Counted from the stretch's first letter, positions 29,221 to 38,635 are shown. The stretch is DNA of 64,000 nt from Paenibacillus marchantiae (GCF_028771845.1 NZ_CP118270.1:4092001-4156000); one strand, 5' to 3'. The notes: generated from the sequence alone by a model not told the origin. Made by a program: numbers and translations.

Positions 29221-29903
29221 TAGAGATCCACCCTGTATCCGACACCTCGAAGTGTACGAATGAGCTTATGTTCTTTATCCCCCAGTTTGTCACGCAAGGA
29301 GCGGACGTACACCTCCACAATATTCTCTTCTCCACCAAAATCGTATCCCCACACGCGGTTCAGAATGGTCGCTTTACTCAGGACAATGCCATGATTAAGC
29401 ACGATGAATTTTAATAGTTCATATTCGGTTGGAGATAACTCCAGAATCTGATCGTGATAGGTAATCTCTTTGCGTTGATCATCAATTCGGAATGGACCAT
29501 GAGTCACTGCCCCTATTAATAAAGGAAACTGATTACGCAGCCTTGCCTGAATCCGTGCAAGCAGTTCATCGAACGCAAAAGGCTTAATCATATAATCGTC
29601 AGCACCAAGCCATAGGCCTTTTACCCGATTCTCGACTTCATCTTTGGCTGTCAGCATGATCACCCCGACCTGAGCCCCGCTCTTGCGCAGACGCTCAACA
29701 ACCTCAAACCCATCCATCTCGGGCATCATGACATCCAGAATGGCCATATGTGGACGAAAGTCTAGTGCCAATTCAAGCGCAGCGGCTCCATCCGGGGCCG
29801 TACGTACGTCAAATCCTTCGTTGCTTAGCCCAAGCTCCAGAAATTGCAAAATATGTGGTTCATCATCTGCCAATAGTATTTTAATGCCAGTACTTAGCTT
29901 CAT
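29220..29903 (-). CDS. OmpR-family response regulator
   Basis: 227 residues. Receiver domain ~8-120 with acidic pair DDE (13-15), phospho-acceptor D57 in ILDVMMPEMDG, Thr in VIMLTAKDE and Lys in YMIKPF. It is followed by a winged-helix DNA-binding domain (~132-227, ELSPTEYELLKFIVLN, VEVYVRSLRDKLGD, IRTLRGVGYRV). First gene of a coupled pair with the histidine kinase. GGGAGGGAA lies ten bases before ATG 29903. A 200-bp gap separates it from the divergent glycosyltransferase operon; I cannot pick out its binding site there. Confidence 0.93.
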   Translation of the reverse strand: MKLSTGIKILLADDEPHILQFLELGLSNEGFDVRTAPDGAAALELALDFRPHMAILDVMMPEMDGFEVVERLRKSGAQVGVIMLTAKDEVENRVKGLWLGADDYMIKPFAFDELLARIQARLRNQFPLLIGAVTHGPFRIDDQRKEITYHDQILELSPTEYELLKFIVLNHGIVLSKATILNRVWGYDFGGEENIVEVYVRSLRDKLGDKEHKLIRTLRGVGYRVDL

Positions 29904-30106
29904 AAGCAGGCGTTCCCTCCCGTTAAATCCATCGATTACATACCCTCAAATCTAGAGGTCTATATGCTGTATTATCGCTCGCCAAACTGAAAATTAGCTG
30001 AAAAGTTTGCAAGTTATCCTCAGGCAACATTCAGCGGGCACTCATCCCAGTTTTACTTTGGCATGTCACAATAGTAGACATGAAGAACTTGAAGGAGTGA
30101 TTGAGA

Positions 30107-32356
30107 TTGAATAACGCCAAACGAAGGATTGACCTTGTCCTTCTGCCGATTGTTTTACTGGCGGCATTTCTGAACGGGTATGGCATCTGGAACGACCAAT
30201 ATGCCAATTCCTATTATACGACCGCCGTCGGGAGCATGCTGAGAAATTTCCATAACTTTTTCTACGCATCGCTTGACTCGGCTGGTTCGGTAACCGTAGA
30301 CAAACCACCGGTTGTCTTCTGGATTCAAACCGCTTTTGCTTACGTATTTGGATTACATGGATGGAGTGTTATTTTACCGCAAGCGTTAGCGGGGATCGGT
30401 TCGGTGCTGCTGATATATTTCATGGTCAAGCCTACATTTGGTCTTGCCGCGGCGCGAATCTCGGCACTTGCGATGGCGACTGTTCCTGTTGTGGCAGCGG
30501 TCAGTCGTACCAACAATATTGACAGCATGTTGGTATTCACGTTGCTGCTGGGTTCATGGTTTTTGTTCAAGGGAAGCAAGCAAGGTAGTACGTGGCGCAT
30601 CCTGGTTGCCTTTGCACTCATTGGACTTGCTTTTAATATGAAAATGCTGCAAGCCTACATGATTCTTCCGGCTTTCTACTTGTTCTATCTGCTTGCATTC
30701 AATGCAAAGTGGAGAAGAAAAATCATCCTGCTGATCGGAAGTACGGCAGTGCTGGCAGTTGTTTCCTTATCCTGGGCAGTTACCGTGGATTCTATACCGA
30801 CAGATGAACGGCCTTATATCGGCAGCAGTGAAACCAATTCGGTGCTGGAGCTGGCTTTTGGATATAACGGCTTATCCCGTCTCACGGGACAACAGAACAG
30901 ATCAGCGAATGCAGGCATGCCAAACGCCTCTGATGAAGGCAAGGTCCGTGGCAACGCAACTTCCCAGACATCAGCATCCGATCAGTCGGGCAGCGGCTCG
31001 GCTCCAACAGTCAATGCACCGGGAAATGGTGAAATGGGTGGCATGAACGGAATGACTTTCCCGGGCGGTCAGATGCCAAACGGTGGCGAGATGCCTAATG
31101 GAAGGAATTTCGGAGGCGGTAATGGCGGCGGTGGAGGCATGGGTGGCATGTTTGGTACAGGGGAAAAAGGTCCTCTGCGCTTATTCCAGACCGAACTGTC
31201 CGGCCAGGCCAGTTGGCTTTTGCCGATGGTATTACTTGGCTGCATCGCGATTTTTGCAGGATTAAGACGGAGAAATATAACAGATAAGCACAAGGAAGCT
31301 TTGTTCTGGCTGGTCTGGCTGCTTCCGGTAGCTGCTTTCTTTAGTGTAGCTGGTTTTTTCCATCAATATTATCTGATTATGCTCGCACCTCCTGTAGCGG
31401 CATTAACCGGAGCAGGATTTGCAGCCATGTGGACGGCGTATCGTGAACGCAATGGCTGGCAAGCCTGGCTGCTTCCGATATCCGTACTGCTTACGACCAT
31501 CTTCGGCTGGTACATCATGCAGGTGTATAACGAAACGATCGGGGCAGCTTGGTCCATAAGTGAATTGATCGCAGGCATTCTGATCACGGTTATTCTGATT
31601 GTGATGCTTAATCGTTCACACCCCTGGAAAAAGGGTTTGATTATCGCAGGCTTCATGGTCATGCTGATCGGTCCGACCTATTGGGCATTTACCCCTATCA
31701 CATATGGAGGTAACAGCATGATTCCGGCAGCTGGACCTACAGGTTCCAATGGGATGTTCGGTGGAATGGGCATGGCGATGGGAGATAGACAAGGTGATCG
31801 CATTGGTGGCGATATGGTTCTGCCGAACGCATCAAATGACACCGACACCGATCAGGCTTTCCCATCATCCGATGAAGCTGACCCGAATAATGCGGGCATG
31901 GGAACACCTCCGAATTCAGAAGGAAACATGAATGGTGGAGGAGGAATGCCTACGACAGGTGGTCGAGGTGGAGCGGGAAACCGCAACGAAGAAGTGGACA
32001 CCACAACACTGAATTATCTGAGAGAGCATAACACAGGTGAAACCTATCTCTTCGCAACGACGGACTATAACCAGGCAGCTCCATATATCATCGATGAGAA
32101 TGAAGCAGTCATTACGCTTGGGGGGTTCTCGGGCTCAGATCCGGTGTATACCACGGAAAAACTGGAACAACTTGTGAAGAGTGGACAAGTGAAATACTTC
32201 ATGGTAGGTGGCATGGGCGGCCGAGGTGGAAGTTCTGATATCGGTGACTGGATCAAGGAGCATGGTACCGAAATTCCAACGTCAGAGTGGAAGACAGGTA
32301 CGGACAGCGGTTCCGGTTTCGGTGGTCAAACCACTTTATATGAAGTGAAATTATAA
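30107..32356 (+). CDS. GT39/ArnT-like membrane glycosyltransferase with Gly/Met-rich insertions
   Basis: 749 residues related to B. subtilis YkcB. The N-terminal ~270 residues hold a PMT/ArnT-type membrane core (LNGYGIWNDQYANSYYTTAV with the catalytic Asp region, VTVDKPPVVFWIQT). More helices lie at ~365-535, and a final extracytoplasmic domain covers ~620-749. Two low-complexity Gly/Met/Asn/Pro-rich insertions occur, coded near 30920-31158 and 31740-31990. It should use a polyprenyl-phosphate-linked sugar to glycosylate a wall polymer or protein outside the membrane. TTG 30107 is chosen, nine bases after AAGGAG; TTG 30101 is too close. First gene of a four-gene operon with GT2, GtrA and GalU, divergent from a two-component system. 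Confidence 0.88.
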   Translation: MNNAKRRIDLVLLPIVLLAAFLNGYGIWNDQYANSYYTTAVGSMLRNFHNFFYASLDSAGSVTVDKPPVVFWIQTAFAYVFGLHGWSVILPQALAGIGSVLLIYFMVKPTFGLAAARISALAMATVPVVAAVSRTNNIDSMLVFTLLLGSWFLFKGSKQGSTWRILVAFALIGLAFNMKMLQAYMILPAFYLFYLLAFNAKWRRKIILLIGSTAVLAVVSLSWAVTVDSIPTDERPYIGSSETNSVLELAFGYNGLSRLTGQQNRSANAGMPNASDEGKVRGNATSQTSASDQSGSGSAPTVNAPGNGEMGGMNGMTFPGGQMPNGGEMPNGRNFGGGNGGGGGMGGMFGTGEKGPLRLFQTELSGQASWLLPMVLLGCIAIFAGLRRRNITDKHKEALFWLVWLLPVAAFFSVAGFFHQYYLIMLAPPVAALTGAGFAAMWTAYRERNGWQAWLLPISVLLTTIFGWYIMQVYNETIGAAWSISELIAGILITVILIVMLNRSHPWKKGLIIAGFMVMLIGPTYWAFTPITYGGNSMIPAAGPTGSNGMFGGMGMAMGDRQGDRIGGDMVLPNASNDTDTDQAFPSSDEADPNNAGMGTPPNSEGNMNGGGGMPTTGGRGGAGNRNEEVDTTTLNYLREHNTGETYLFATTDYNQAAPYIIDENEAVITLGGFSGSDPVYTTEKLEQLVKSGQVKYFMVGGMGGRGGSSDIGDWIKEHGTEIPTSEWKTGTDSGSGFGGQTTLYEVKL

Positions 32357-32389
32357 GCGTGATCGATTGGTATAAGGGAGGGAACGAAC

Positions 32390-33376
32390 ATGGCTCAAAA
32401 GTGCCGTTACAGCATTATCATTCCGATGTATAACGAAGAAGCGGTGATTGAGGAGACTTATCGGCGTCTGAAAAAAGTGATGGGCAGTACGGGAGAAAGC
32501 TACGAGCTGCTGTTTGTCAATGACGGTAGCGTGGACCAAAGTGCACAGATGATTCGTGACTACGCCCGTTGGGACGAGAGTGTGAAGCTGATTGATTTTG
32601 CACGCAACTTCGGTCACCAGATCGCGATTACAGCAGGGATGGATTATGCAGCAGGCGATGCGGTCGTCATTATTGATGCGGATCTTCAGGACCCTCCCGA
32701 GCTGATATTGGACATGATCGCCAAGTGGAAAGAGGGCTATGAGGTTGTCTATGCCCGTCGGACCAGACGAAGCGGGGAGACCCGCTTCAAGAAATGGTCG
32801 GCAAGCCTGTTCTACCGCGTACTGCGTGCGTCGACGGATACGGATATTCCAGTGGATACCGGCGATTTTCGTCTGATTGATCGCAAGGTATGTGATGAGA
32901 TGAAACGTCTTCCGGAAAAAAATCGATTTGTTCGCGGACTGGTCAGTTGGGTGGGGTTCCGTCAGACGGCCATTGAGTACGAACGGGATGAACGTTTAGC
33001 AGGGGAGACCAAATACCCGCTGAAACGCATGTTGAAGCTGAGTCTGGACGGCATTACCTCATTCTCACACAAACCACTCAAGCTGGCAGGTTACGTAGGA
33101 GCTGTTCTATCCATCGGCGGTTTCATCTATATGCTAAGTGTCATCGCTTCAGCGATATTTACAGATTCAACGATCAAAGGATGGCCTTCAATGGTCAGCA
33201 TCATGCTGATCTTTAACGGCTTCATTCTGATCATGCTGGGCATTCTTGGCGAGTATGTTGGCCGAATCTATGATGAAACGAAGGCGCGCCCGCTATATAT
33301 CGTAAGAGATGTGTATCAGGTGGAAAGTCAGTCGAGTCAGTCACGGTTAACGGGCAGAGTTGCTCATCATGACTAA
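32390..33376 (+). CDS. GT2 glycosyltransferase (DPM1/GtrB/YkcC-like)
   Basis: 328 residues. GT-A fold with CRYSIIIPMYNEEAVIEETY at the start, FVNDGSVDQ (DD/DxD region), IDADLQDPPE (DXD and QDPPE), TDIPVDTGDFRLID and KNRFVRGLVSW, which are typical of polyprenyl-phosphate glucosyl/mannosyltransferases. Two C-terminal membrane helices (~235-260 and ~270-295) anchor it. It probably makes undecaprenyl-phosphate-glucose on the cytoplasmic face from the UDP-glucose supplied by the GalU encoded two genes on. GGGAGGG precedes ATG 32390. It overlaps the gtrA start by 8 nt. Confidence 0.92.
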   Translation: MAQKCRYSIIIPMYNEEAVIEETYRRLKKVMGSTGESYELLFVNDGSVDQSAQMIRDYARWDESVKLIDFARNFGHQIAITAGMDYAAGDAVVIIDADLQDPPELILDMIAKWKEGYEVVYARRTRRSGETRFKKWSASLFYRVLRASTDTDIPVDTGDFRLIDRKVCDEMKRLPEKNRFVRGLVSWVGFRQTAIEYERDERLAGETKYPLKRMLKLSLDGITSFSHKPLKLAGYVGAVLSIGGFIYMLSVIASAIFTDSTIKGWPSMVSIMLIFNGFILIMLGILGEYVGRIYDETKARPLYIVRDVYQVESQSSQSRLTGRVAHHD

Positions 33377-33806
33377 TCGTTTGGTCACTATATTTAAGTT
33401 TGGAATTGTGGGTGTCCTGAATACGGCGGTGGATGCAATGGTATTCACGTTGCTCGCTGCCGCAGGCGCACCTGCTCTAATTGCTCAGGTGATCTCGTAT
33501 AGCTGTGGGGTCGTGAACAGTTACTGGTGGAACGGCAGGTGGACCTTCCAGGATGCGGGAAGACAGGGCAAAAAAAACGAAATCATGCGTTTTGTAATCA
33601 CCAATCTGGTGGTACTGTCTTTATCCTCCCTGATTTTGTATATCTGCAATAGCACATTAGGTTGGAGTGTTGTAATGAGTAAAATACTGGCAACTCTCTC
33701 AGGCATGGTTATAAACTATATTGCCAGTCGGTATTGGGTGTTCCGGGCAGAGCCCGTTCAAGGATCTGATCCTTCATCTGATGCTAATGAAAGGAGTGTT
33801 TCATGA
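33369..33806 (+). CDS. GtrA-family membrane protein
   Basis: 145 residues with four predicted membrane helices and GtrA features: FKFGIVGVLNTAVDAMVFTL at the start, YSCGVVNSYWWNGRWTF in the middle, and the final NYIASRYWVF. GtrA proteins are thought to help move polyprenyl-phosphate-linked sugars across the membrane. ATG 33369 lies within the end of the GT2 gene (ATGACTAA overlap). Its stop is one base from the galU start codon, so the operon is tightly packed. Confidence 0.88.
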   Translation: MTNRLVTIFKFGIVGVLNTAVDAMVFTLLAAAGAPALIAQVISYSCGVVNSYWWNGRWTFQDAGRQGKKNEIMRFVITNLVVLSLSSLILYICNSTLGWSVVMSKILATLSGMVINYIASRYWVFRAEPVQGSDPSSDANERSVS

Positions 33807-33807
33807 T

Positions 33808-34680
33808 ATGAGAATTAAAAAAGCAGTCATTCCGGCAGCGGGGCTTGGCACCCGATTTTTGCCAGCAACCAAGGCTCAACCCAAAGAAATGCTGCCGATA
33901 GTGGACAAACCAGCCATCCAATACATTGTGGAAGAAGCGGTACAATCGGGCATTGAAAATATCATTATCGTAACCGGTCGCAATAAAAAATCGATCGAGG
34001 ATCATTTTGACAAATCGGTTGAATTGGAGCATTCCCTGTATGCCAAAGGCAAGCAAGCTCTATTGGAAGAAGTGCAAGCGATCAGCGAAATGGCGAGTAT
34101 TCATTTTATCCGTCAAAAAGAACCGCTTGGATTGGGCCATGCGATTGGGTGTGCTCGTCAGTTTGTGGGAGATGATCCGTTCGCCGTACTGCTTGGAGAT
34201 GATATTATGGTGTCTGATCCTCCGGCGCTCGCACAGATGATTCATTTATATGAAAAGACAGGCAGCCAGATTGTCGGTGTACGGCAAGTGCAGGATGCTG
34301 ACGTGAGTAAATACGGAATTATCGATTCACAGGGCGCAGAGGATCGGGTTCACCGAATTACCAATCTGGTAGAAAAACCTTCAATGGCAGAAGCACCCTC
34401 CCGAACAGCCGTGATGGGACGATACATTCTGAAACCTTCCATCTTTCCAATTCTCGATCAAATCGAGAGAGGGGCTGGAGGGGAATATCAGCTAACGGAT
34501 GCGCTGAAAGAAGTAAGCCAGGTGGAAGAGCTGCTGGCCCTTGAGCTGGAGGGGCGTCGCTACGATATTGGTGATCAGTTTGGATATATTCAGGCGATCT
34601 TGGAGATCGGACTGATGCGTAAGGAATTACAGCCCATGCTGACACCATATCTTCAGAAGCTTGCAACGCAGTGGGGATAG
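33808..34680 (+). CDS. galU: UTP-glucose-1-phosphate uridylyltransferase
   Basis: 290 residues. RIKKAVIPAAGLGTRFLPAT is the nucleotide-binding signature. KEMLPIVDKPAIQYIVEEA, GLGHAIGCAR, VLLGDDIM and NLVEKPSMAEAPS complete the GalU/GtaB pattern. It makes UDP-glucose from UTP and glucose-1-phosphate. AAGGAG lies eleven bases before ATG 33808. The earlier in-frame Met at 33721 lies inside gtrA and is rejected. Its place behind GT39-GT2-GtrA suggests a dedicated UDP-glucose supply, and a second copy elsewhere in the genome is likely. The name gtaB would also fit. Confidence 0.93.
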   Translation: MRIKKAVIPAAGLGTRFLPATKAQPKEMLPIVDKPAIQYIVEEAVQSGIENIIIVTGRNKKSIEDHFDKSVELEHSLYAKGKQALLEEVQAISEMASIHFIRQKEPLGLGHAIGCARQFVGDDPFAVLLGDDIMVSDPPALAQMIHLYEKTGSQIVGVRQVQDADVSKYGIIDSQGAEDRVHRITNLVEKPSMAEAPSRTAVMGRYILKPSIFPILDQIERGAGGEYQLTDALKEVSQVEELLALELEGRRYDIGDQFGYIQAILEIGLMRKELQPMLTPYLQKLATQWG

Positions 34681-34829
34681 GGATTGATATGTAGCAGAAG
34701 TTTATATCTGCTGTAGGACGGAGTCTCCTCTGTGTCATGGTTCTGGCATAGACTCCAGCATTGTACAATGGTGACTGTCACGATACAATGAGCAAGAAGT
34801 TCAAGTTGCTCTTTGAGGAGTGAGGAATC

Positions 34830-35675
34830 ATGAGTGAGGCTATCATCAGTGACCTTATTAAGTATATGGACGTGGAGGACAATGCCGCCATTCAATACAT
34901 TCAGACCGAGCATCGGATGAAACTGGGACTCTTTTGGGGGATCCGGGAAGGCAGCCGCGTTCTGGAAATCGGTTGTGGTCAGGGAGATACAACGGCCGTG
35001 CTTGCACATCTGGTGGGGGAGCACGGGTATGTTCATGGTGTAGACATTGCACCAGAGGATTATGGTGCACCACTGACCGTAGGTGAAGCGGCAGCCAAAC
35101 TGCGGAAATCTCCGCTGGGTGACCGAATTCGAATGGATTATGATTTTGACATTCTAAGTGATCAGGCCCAATTCGGCGAAAATGAGTTTGATGTGATTGT
35201 ACTTTCCCATTGTTCTTGGTACTTGAAATCATTTGACGAACTCGCCCAGATTCTTAGCAAGGTTAGGAAGTGGGGGCATCAGTTATGTTTCGCCGAATGG
35301 GATGCACGAGTTACAGATGTGAGCCAGCTCTCACATTGGTTATCCGTTCTGATTCAGTCCCAGGTCGAATGTTACAAGGAGAACAGCTTCTCCAATGTGC
35401 GCACGCTTTTTACACCGGAGGATATTCAAGAGCTTGTCTCTGCGGCGGGCTGGACGATTAAGGAAGAGATTTCGATCCATTCTCCCGAGCTGCAGGACGG
35501 TCGCTGGGAAACCGAAATGACACTGGCAGAAGCGCCTATGGAACTGCAGATGCTTCCGATTCCGAATAAGGTAAAATCACTTCTTCTTTCCGAATTGAAA
35601 TTACTTAGGACTCATCATGTCTCGAGGCCTGGGAGTCCACTGGGAACGTATGCGATTGTTGCCAAAAAGCAGTAA
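34830..35675 (+). CDS. SAM-dependent methyltransferase
   Basis: 281 residues. Class I methyltransferase fold with motif I RVLEIGCGQGDTTAVLA (~44-60), motif II VHGVDIAPED, FDVIVLSHCSWYL as motif IV and a C-terminal extension of about 100 residues. The substrate cannot be told; small molecules are common for this type. AGGAG site before ATG 34830. Monocistronic as far as I can see, with the asd T-box leader following about 200 nt downstream on the same strand. Confidence 0.85.
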   Translation: MSEAIISDLIKYMDVEDNAAIQYIQTEHRMKLGLFWGIREGSRVLEIGCGQGDTTAVLAHLVGEHGYVHGVDIAPEDYGAPLTVGEAAAKLRKSPLGDRIRMDYDFDILSDQAQFGENEFDVIVLSHCSWYLKSFDELAQILSKVRKWGHQLCFAEWDARVTDVSQLSHWLSVLIQSQVECYKENSFSNVRTLFTPEDIQELVSAAGWTIKEEISIHSPELQDGRWETEMTLAEAPMELQMLPIPNKVKSLLLSELKLLRTHHVSRPGSPLGTYAIVAKKQ

Positions 35676-35867
35676 AGAAATAGCCATTTGCAGTAATTTA
35701 TAAGAAAAACGTCTATCGACGTACTTTCACAGAAGACAGACCGCGTTTTGCTGAAGTTTTTCTTGCGATAATTGAATTGTTCAGCTCCGCTGAAAACGTA
35801 TAAATTCCATTATCTAAAAAAATGTGTTTACTTCACGATGGTAATTTTGATATTATAATCGCAATAT

Positions 35868-36178
35868 CAAATGCGACGAAGAGATGAGTAGATAAAAGGT
35901 TTCTTTTACAGAGAGCTCCGGCAGCTGAAAAGGGGTAAAGAATTTTTTGTTGAATAAAGACTCAGAGCAGCACATCGGAACTTTAAGGCTTGAGGGATGG
36001 TGTGACAGGAGCTCCTGTTATAGAGCGAGAGTATATGCGGATGCGGCATAATTGAATGCAGTTATCCTTAACTCGAAGAGGCTGGTATGGCGACATATTG
36101 GCGAATCTGGGTGGTACCACGAGTGTAACAATCTCGTCCCTGAGACTTTTGTCTTGGGGATGGGATTTTTTGGTTTTT
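35868..36178 (+). promoter_or_regulatory. T-box leader of asd
   Basis: The T-box proper GGGTGGTACCACG lies at 36109-36121, followed by a terminator (CGTCCCTGAGAC ... GTCTTGGGGATGGG, T-run to about 36171). Upstream, GATGAGTAGAT and AGAGAG (~35883-35925) look like Stem I, and the palindrome ACAGGAGCTCCTGT (36006-36019) looks like a following stem. The stretch GGAACTTTAAGG could hold the specifier; ACU (Thr) fits aspartate-pathway control, but I cannot fix the register. The first 190 nt after the methyltransferase stop hold nothing I recognise. Confidence 0.85.
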
Positions 36179-36261
36179 CCGGGATGTTAGCTACACGCTT
36201 TGGAAATGCCTGAATAGTGTTTAATAAGGGGAAACTCACACCGAAAGGAAATGATGATTTT

Positions 36262-37347
36262 ATGTCAGCAAAATTGAAAGTCGGTATCGTCGGAGGAACG
36301 GGGATGGTAGGTCAGCGTTTTGTGGATCTGCTCAATGAACACCCATGGTTTGAAGTAACGGCTATTTCAGCAAGTGCTAACTCGGCAGGCAAAACATACG
36401 AAGAATCCGTACAAGGCAGATGGAAGCTCGCTGCTGCGATCCCGGAAGCAGTGAAAAACATCGTTGTGCAGGATGCTTCCCAAGTGGAAGCTTTTGCAAG
36501 CCAGGTTGATTTTATATTCTGTGCTGTAGATATGAAAAAGAATGAAATTCAAGCGCTCGAAGAGGCTTATGCCAAAACGGGAACTCCGGTTGTTTCCAAC
36601 AACTCGGCTCACCGCTGGACAGCGGATGTACCCATGGTTATTCCGGAAATTAACCCAGGACATCTGGACGTGATTGAAGCTCAACGCAAACGTCTCGGAA
36701 CCAAAACCGGATTCATCGCAGTTAAACCAAACTGCTCGATTCAGAGCTATGTACCTGCACTTCACGCGTTGCGCGAGTTCAATCCAACTCAAGTGGTGGC
36801 TTCCACATACCAAGCGATCTCAGGCGCAGGTAAAAACTTTACCGACTGGCCGGAAATGCTGGATAACGTGATTCCATACATCGGTGGCGAGGAAGAGAAA
36901 AGTGAACAGGAGCCGCTGCGCATCTGGGGAAGCATTCAAAATAATGAGATTGTAAAAGCGTCCTCACCATTAATTACAACACAATGTATCCGTGTACCGG
37001 TAACAGATGGTCACCTGGCGACAGTATTTGTATCCTTTGAGAAAAAACCATCCAAAGAAGAAATTCTGGACCGTTGGCTGCAATTCAAAGGTCGTCCGCA
37101 AGAACTGGGTCTGCCAAGCGCACCGAAACAGTTCATTACGTATTTTGAAGAAGAGAACAGACCACAAACGAAGCTGGATCGTGACATCGAGCGCGGTATG
37201 GGCGTTTCAACGGGCAGACTGCGCGAAGACTCCCTATATGATTACAAGTTTGTAGGACTGTCTCACAACACGCTGCGCGGAGCAGCAGGCGGTGCTGTTC
37301 TGATCGCTGAATTGCTCAAAGCTGAAGGATATATTCAGCCGAAATAA
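36262..37347 (+). CDS. asd: Aspartate-semialdehyde dehydrogenase (archaeal/fungal type)
   Basis: 361 residues. KVGIVGGTGMVGQRFVDLL is the NADP loop. The catalytic Cys158 sits in KPNCSIQSY, and the GAGKNFTDWPEMLDNVIPYI GGEEEKS and IRVPVTDGH segments bind substrate. It reduces aspartyl phosphate to aspartate semialdehyde, the branch point to lysine/diaminopimelate, threonine and methionine. The sequence belongs to the archaeal/fungal-type subfamily rather than the usual bacterial Asd subfamily (active site KPNCS instead of the bacterial NCST context), which is worth noting. ATG 36262 has AAAGGA upstream; the Met at 36217 is outside the conserved N-terminus. Controlled by the T-box just before it. 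No strong terminator follows. Confidence 0.93.
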   Translation: MSAKLKVGIVGGTGMVGQRFVDLLNEHPWFEVTAISASANSAGKTYEESVQGRWKLAAAIPEAVKNIVVQDASQVEAFASQVDFIFCAVDMKKNEIQALEEAYAKTGTPVVSNNSAHRWTADVPMVIPEINPGHLDVIEAQRKRLGTKTGFIAVKPNCSIQSYVPALHALREFNPTQVVASTYQAISGAGKNFTDWPEMLDNVIPYIGGEEEKSEQEPLRIWGSIQNNEIVKASSPLITTQCIRVPVTDGHLATVFVSFEKKPSKEEILDRWLQFKGRPQELGLPSAPKQFITYFEEENRPQTKLDRDIERGMGVSTGRLREDSLYDYKFVGLSHNTLRGAAGGAVLIAELLKAEGYIQPK

Positions 37348-37534
37348 ACAGGCATTGTGGAAATAGGAATAAAAGTAATAGAATATTACTGACAGGCTAC
37401 CCCTTTTAGTAGACAAGAGTATGAGCATCTGGGAAGATGAATTTATTTTTGTTGAACAGAGGGGTATTTTCATATCAATACATATGAAGCAGGAACACGT
37501 GAATCCAATATTCCAGAACAGGAAGGGGATTGTG

Positions 37535-38635
37535 ATGGACGGTCAGCTGGTATTGCGTCGAGTCCGTCTTACAAGTGGTGAAGAGGTGGATGTGGTTATC
37601 AATGAAGGCAGGATTGTGAAATTCGCTCCTGGTGGAACGGCAACCGGAGATCGGATATGGGAATCGCCTGGAGCTTACATATCCAGCGGATGGATCGACA
37701 TGCATGTGCATGCTTTTCCAGAGTTTGATCCTTACGGGGACGACATTGATGAAATCGGTGTAAAACAGGGCGTTACTACGATTGTGGACGCAGGCAGCTG
37801 CGGTGCTGATCGAATTGGCGATCTGGCGATAAGCACTCATAAGGCGGCTACCCGGGTGTTTGCCTTTTTGAACATATCTTGCCTCGGCTTACTGCGTACT
37901 GACGAATTGTCGAATCTGGACTGGATTGATCGGGACAAGCTGTTACAGGCTACCCGGGCATATTCTGAATTCATCGTGGGATTAAAAGCAAGAATCAGTG
38001 GGAGTGTGGTTGGCAAAAGCGGACTGCGGCCGCTGTATTTGGCAAGAGAGTTTTCGCAGGAAACAGGCCTGCCGCTTATGGTTCACATTGGATCAGCCCC
38101 ACCTGATATTCGTGAGGTCATGCCGCTCTTACAGGGTGGTGATGTGGTCACTCACTATTTGAATGGAAAAAACAATAATTTGTTCGATGATAGAGGCGCG
38201 CCGCTGGATGTATTGAACGATGCCATCAAGCGCGGTGTGCATTTGGATGTGGGACATGGGACTGCGAGTTTTTCATTTCAGGTTGCAGAAGCTGCCAAGA
38301 AGCATGGCATTGACCCGGATACGATCAGTACGGATATTTACAGGGGCAATCGTCTGAACGGTCCGGTCTACAGCATGGCTAATCTGTTAAGTAAGTTTCT
38401 GGCCCTTGGCTACTCGTTGAACGAGACGATAGATCGGGTGACCGTACGGGCAGCAGAGTGGCTGGGCAGACCGCAGCTGGGGAGGATTCAAGCAGGTGAT
38501 GAAGCCAATTTGACTCTTTTCCAAGTAGTAGACAAGCCTGTAACGCTTGTGGACTCCGAGGGAGTAAATAAGATAGGCAGCCGTCAAATTGAAGTAAAAG
38601 GAGTGATTGTGGGTGACCAATTCATTGAATGTTAA
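37535..38635 (+). CDS. Amidohydrolase/deacetylase-family metallohydrolase (Dga-type cluster)
   Basis: 366 residues. Amidohydrolase barrel with metal ligands in DMHVHAFPEF (~53-62), a carboxylated-Lys region (VGLKARISGS ~151), MVHIGSAPPD (~185), THYLNG (~205) and HLDVGHGTASF with the ISTDIY Asp near 268-273. The family, next to DgaE/DgaF in many Firmicutes, is annotated as deacetylase-like, and its substrate is not established. ATG 37535 is chosen for its GGAAGGGG site; an ATG at 37484 would add 17 residues. It heads a four-gene overlapping operon; its 3' end overlaps dgaE by 23 nt. It may deacylate an N-acyl amino-sugar acid before DgaE acts (inference). Confidence 0.85.
   Translation: MDGQLVLRRVRLTSGEEVDVVINEGRIVKFAPGGTATGDRIWESPGAYISSGWIDMHVHAFPEFDPYGDDIDEIGVKQGVTTIVDAGSCGADRIGDLAISTHKAATRVFAFLNISCLGLLRTDELSNLDWIDRDKLLQATRAYSEFIVGLKARISGSVVGKSGLRPLYLAREFSQETGLPLMVHIGSAPPDIREVMPLLQGGDVVTHYLNGKNNNLFDDRGAPLDVLNDAIKRGVHLDVGHGTASFSFQVAEAAKKHGIDPDTISTDIYRGNRLNGPVYSMANLLSKFLALGYSLNETIDRVTVRAAEWLGRPQLGRIQAGDEANLTLFQVVDKPVTLVDSEGVNKIGSRQIEVKGVIVGDQFIEC

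Noticed and set aside
31021..31158. Possible tandem DNA repeat or CRISPR-like array
   Set aside because: The periodicity comes from Gly/Met/Asn codons inside the GT39 gene; there are no regular spacers or conserved repeats.
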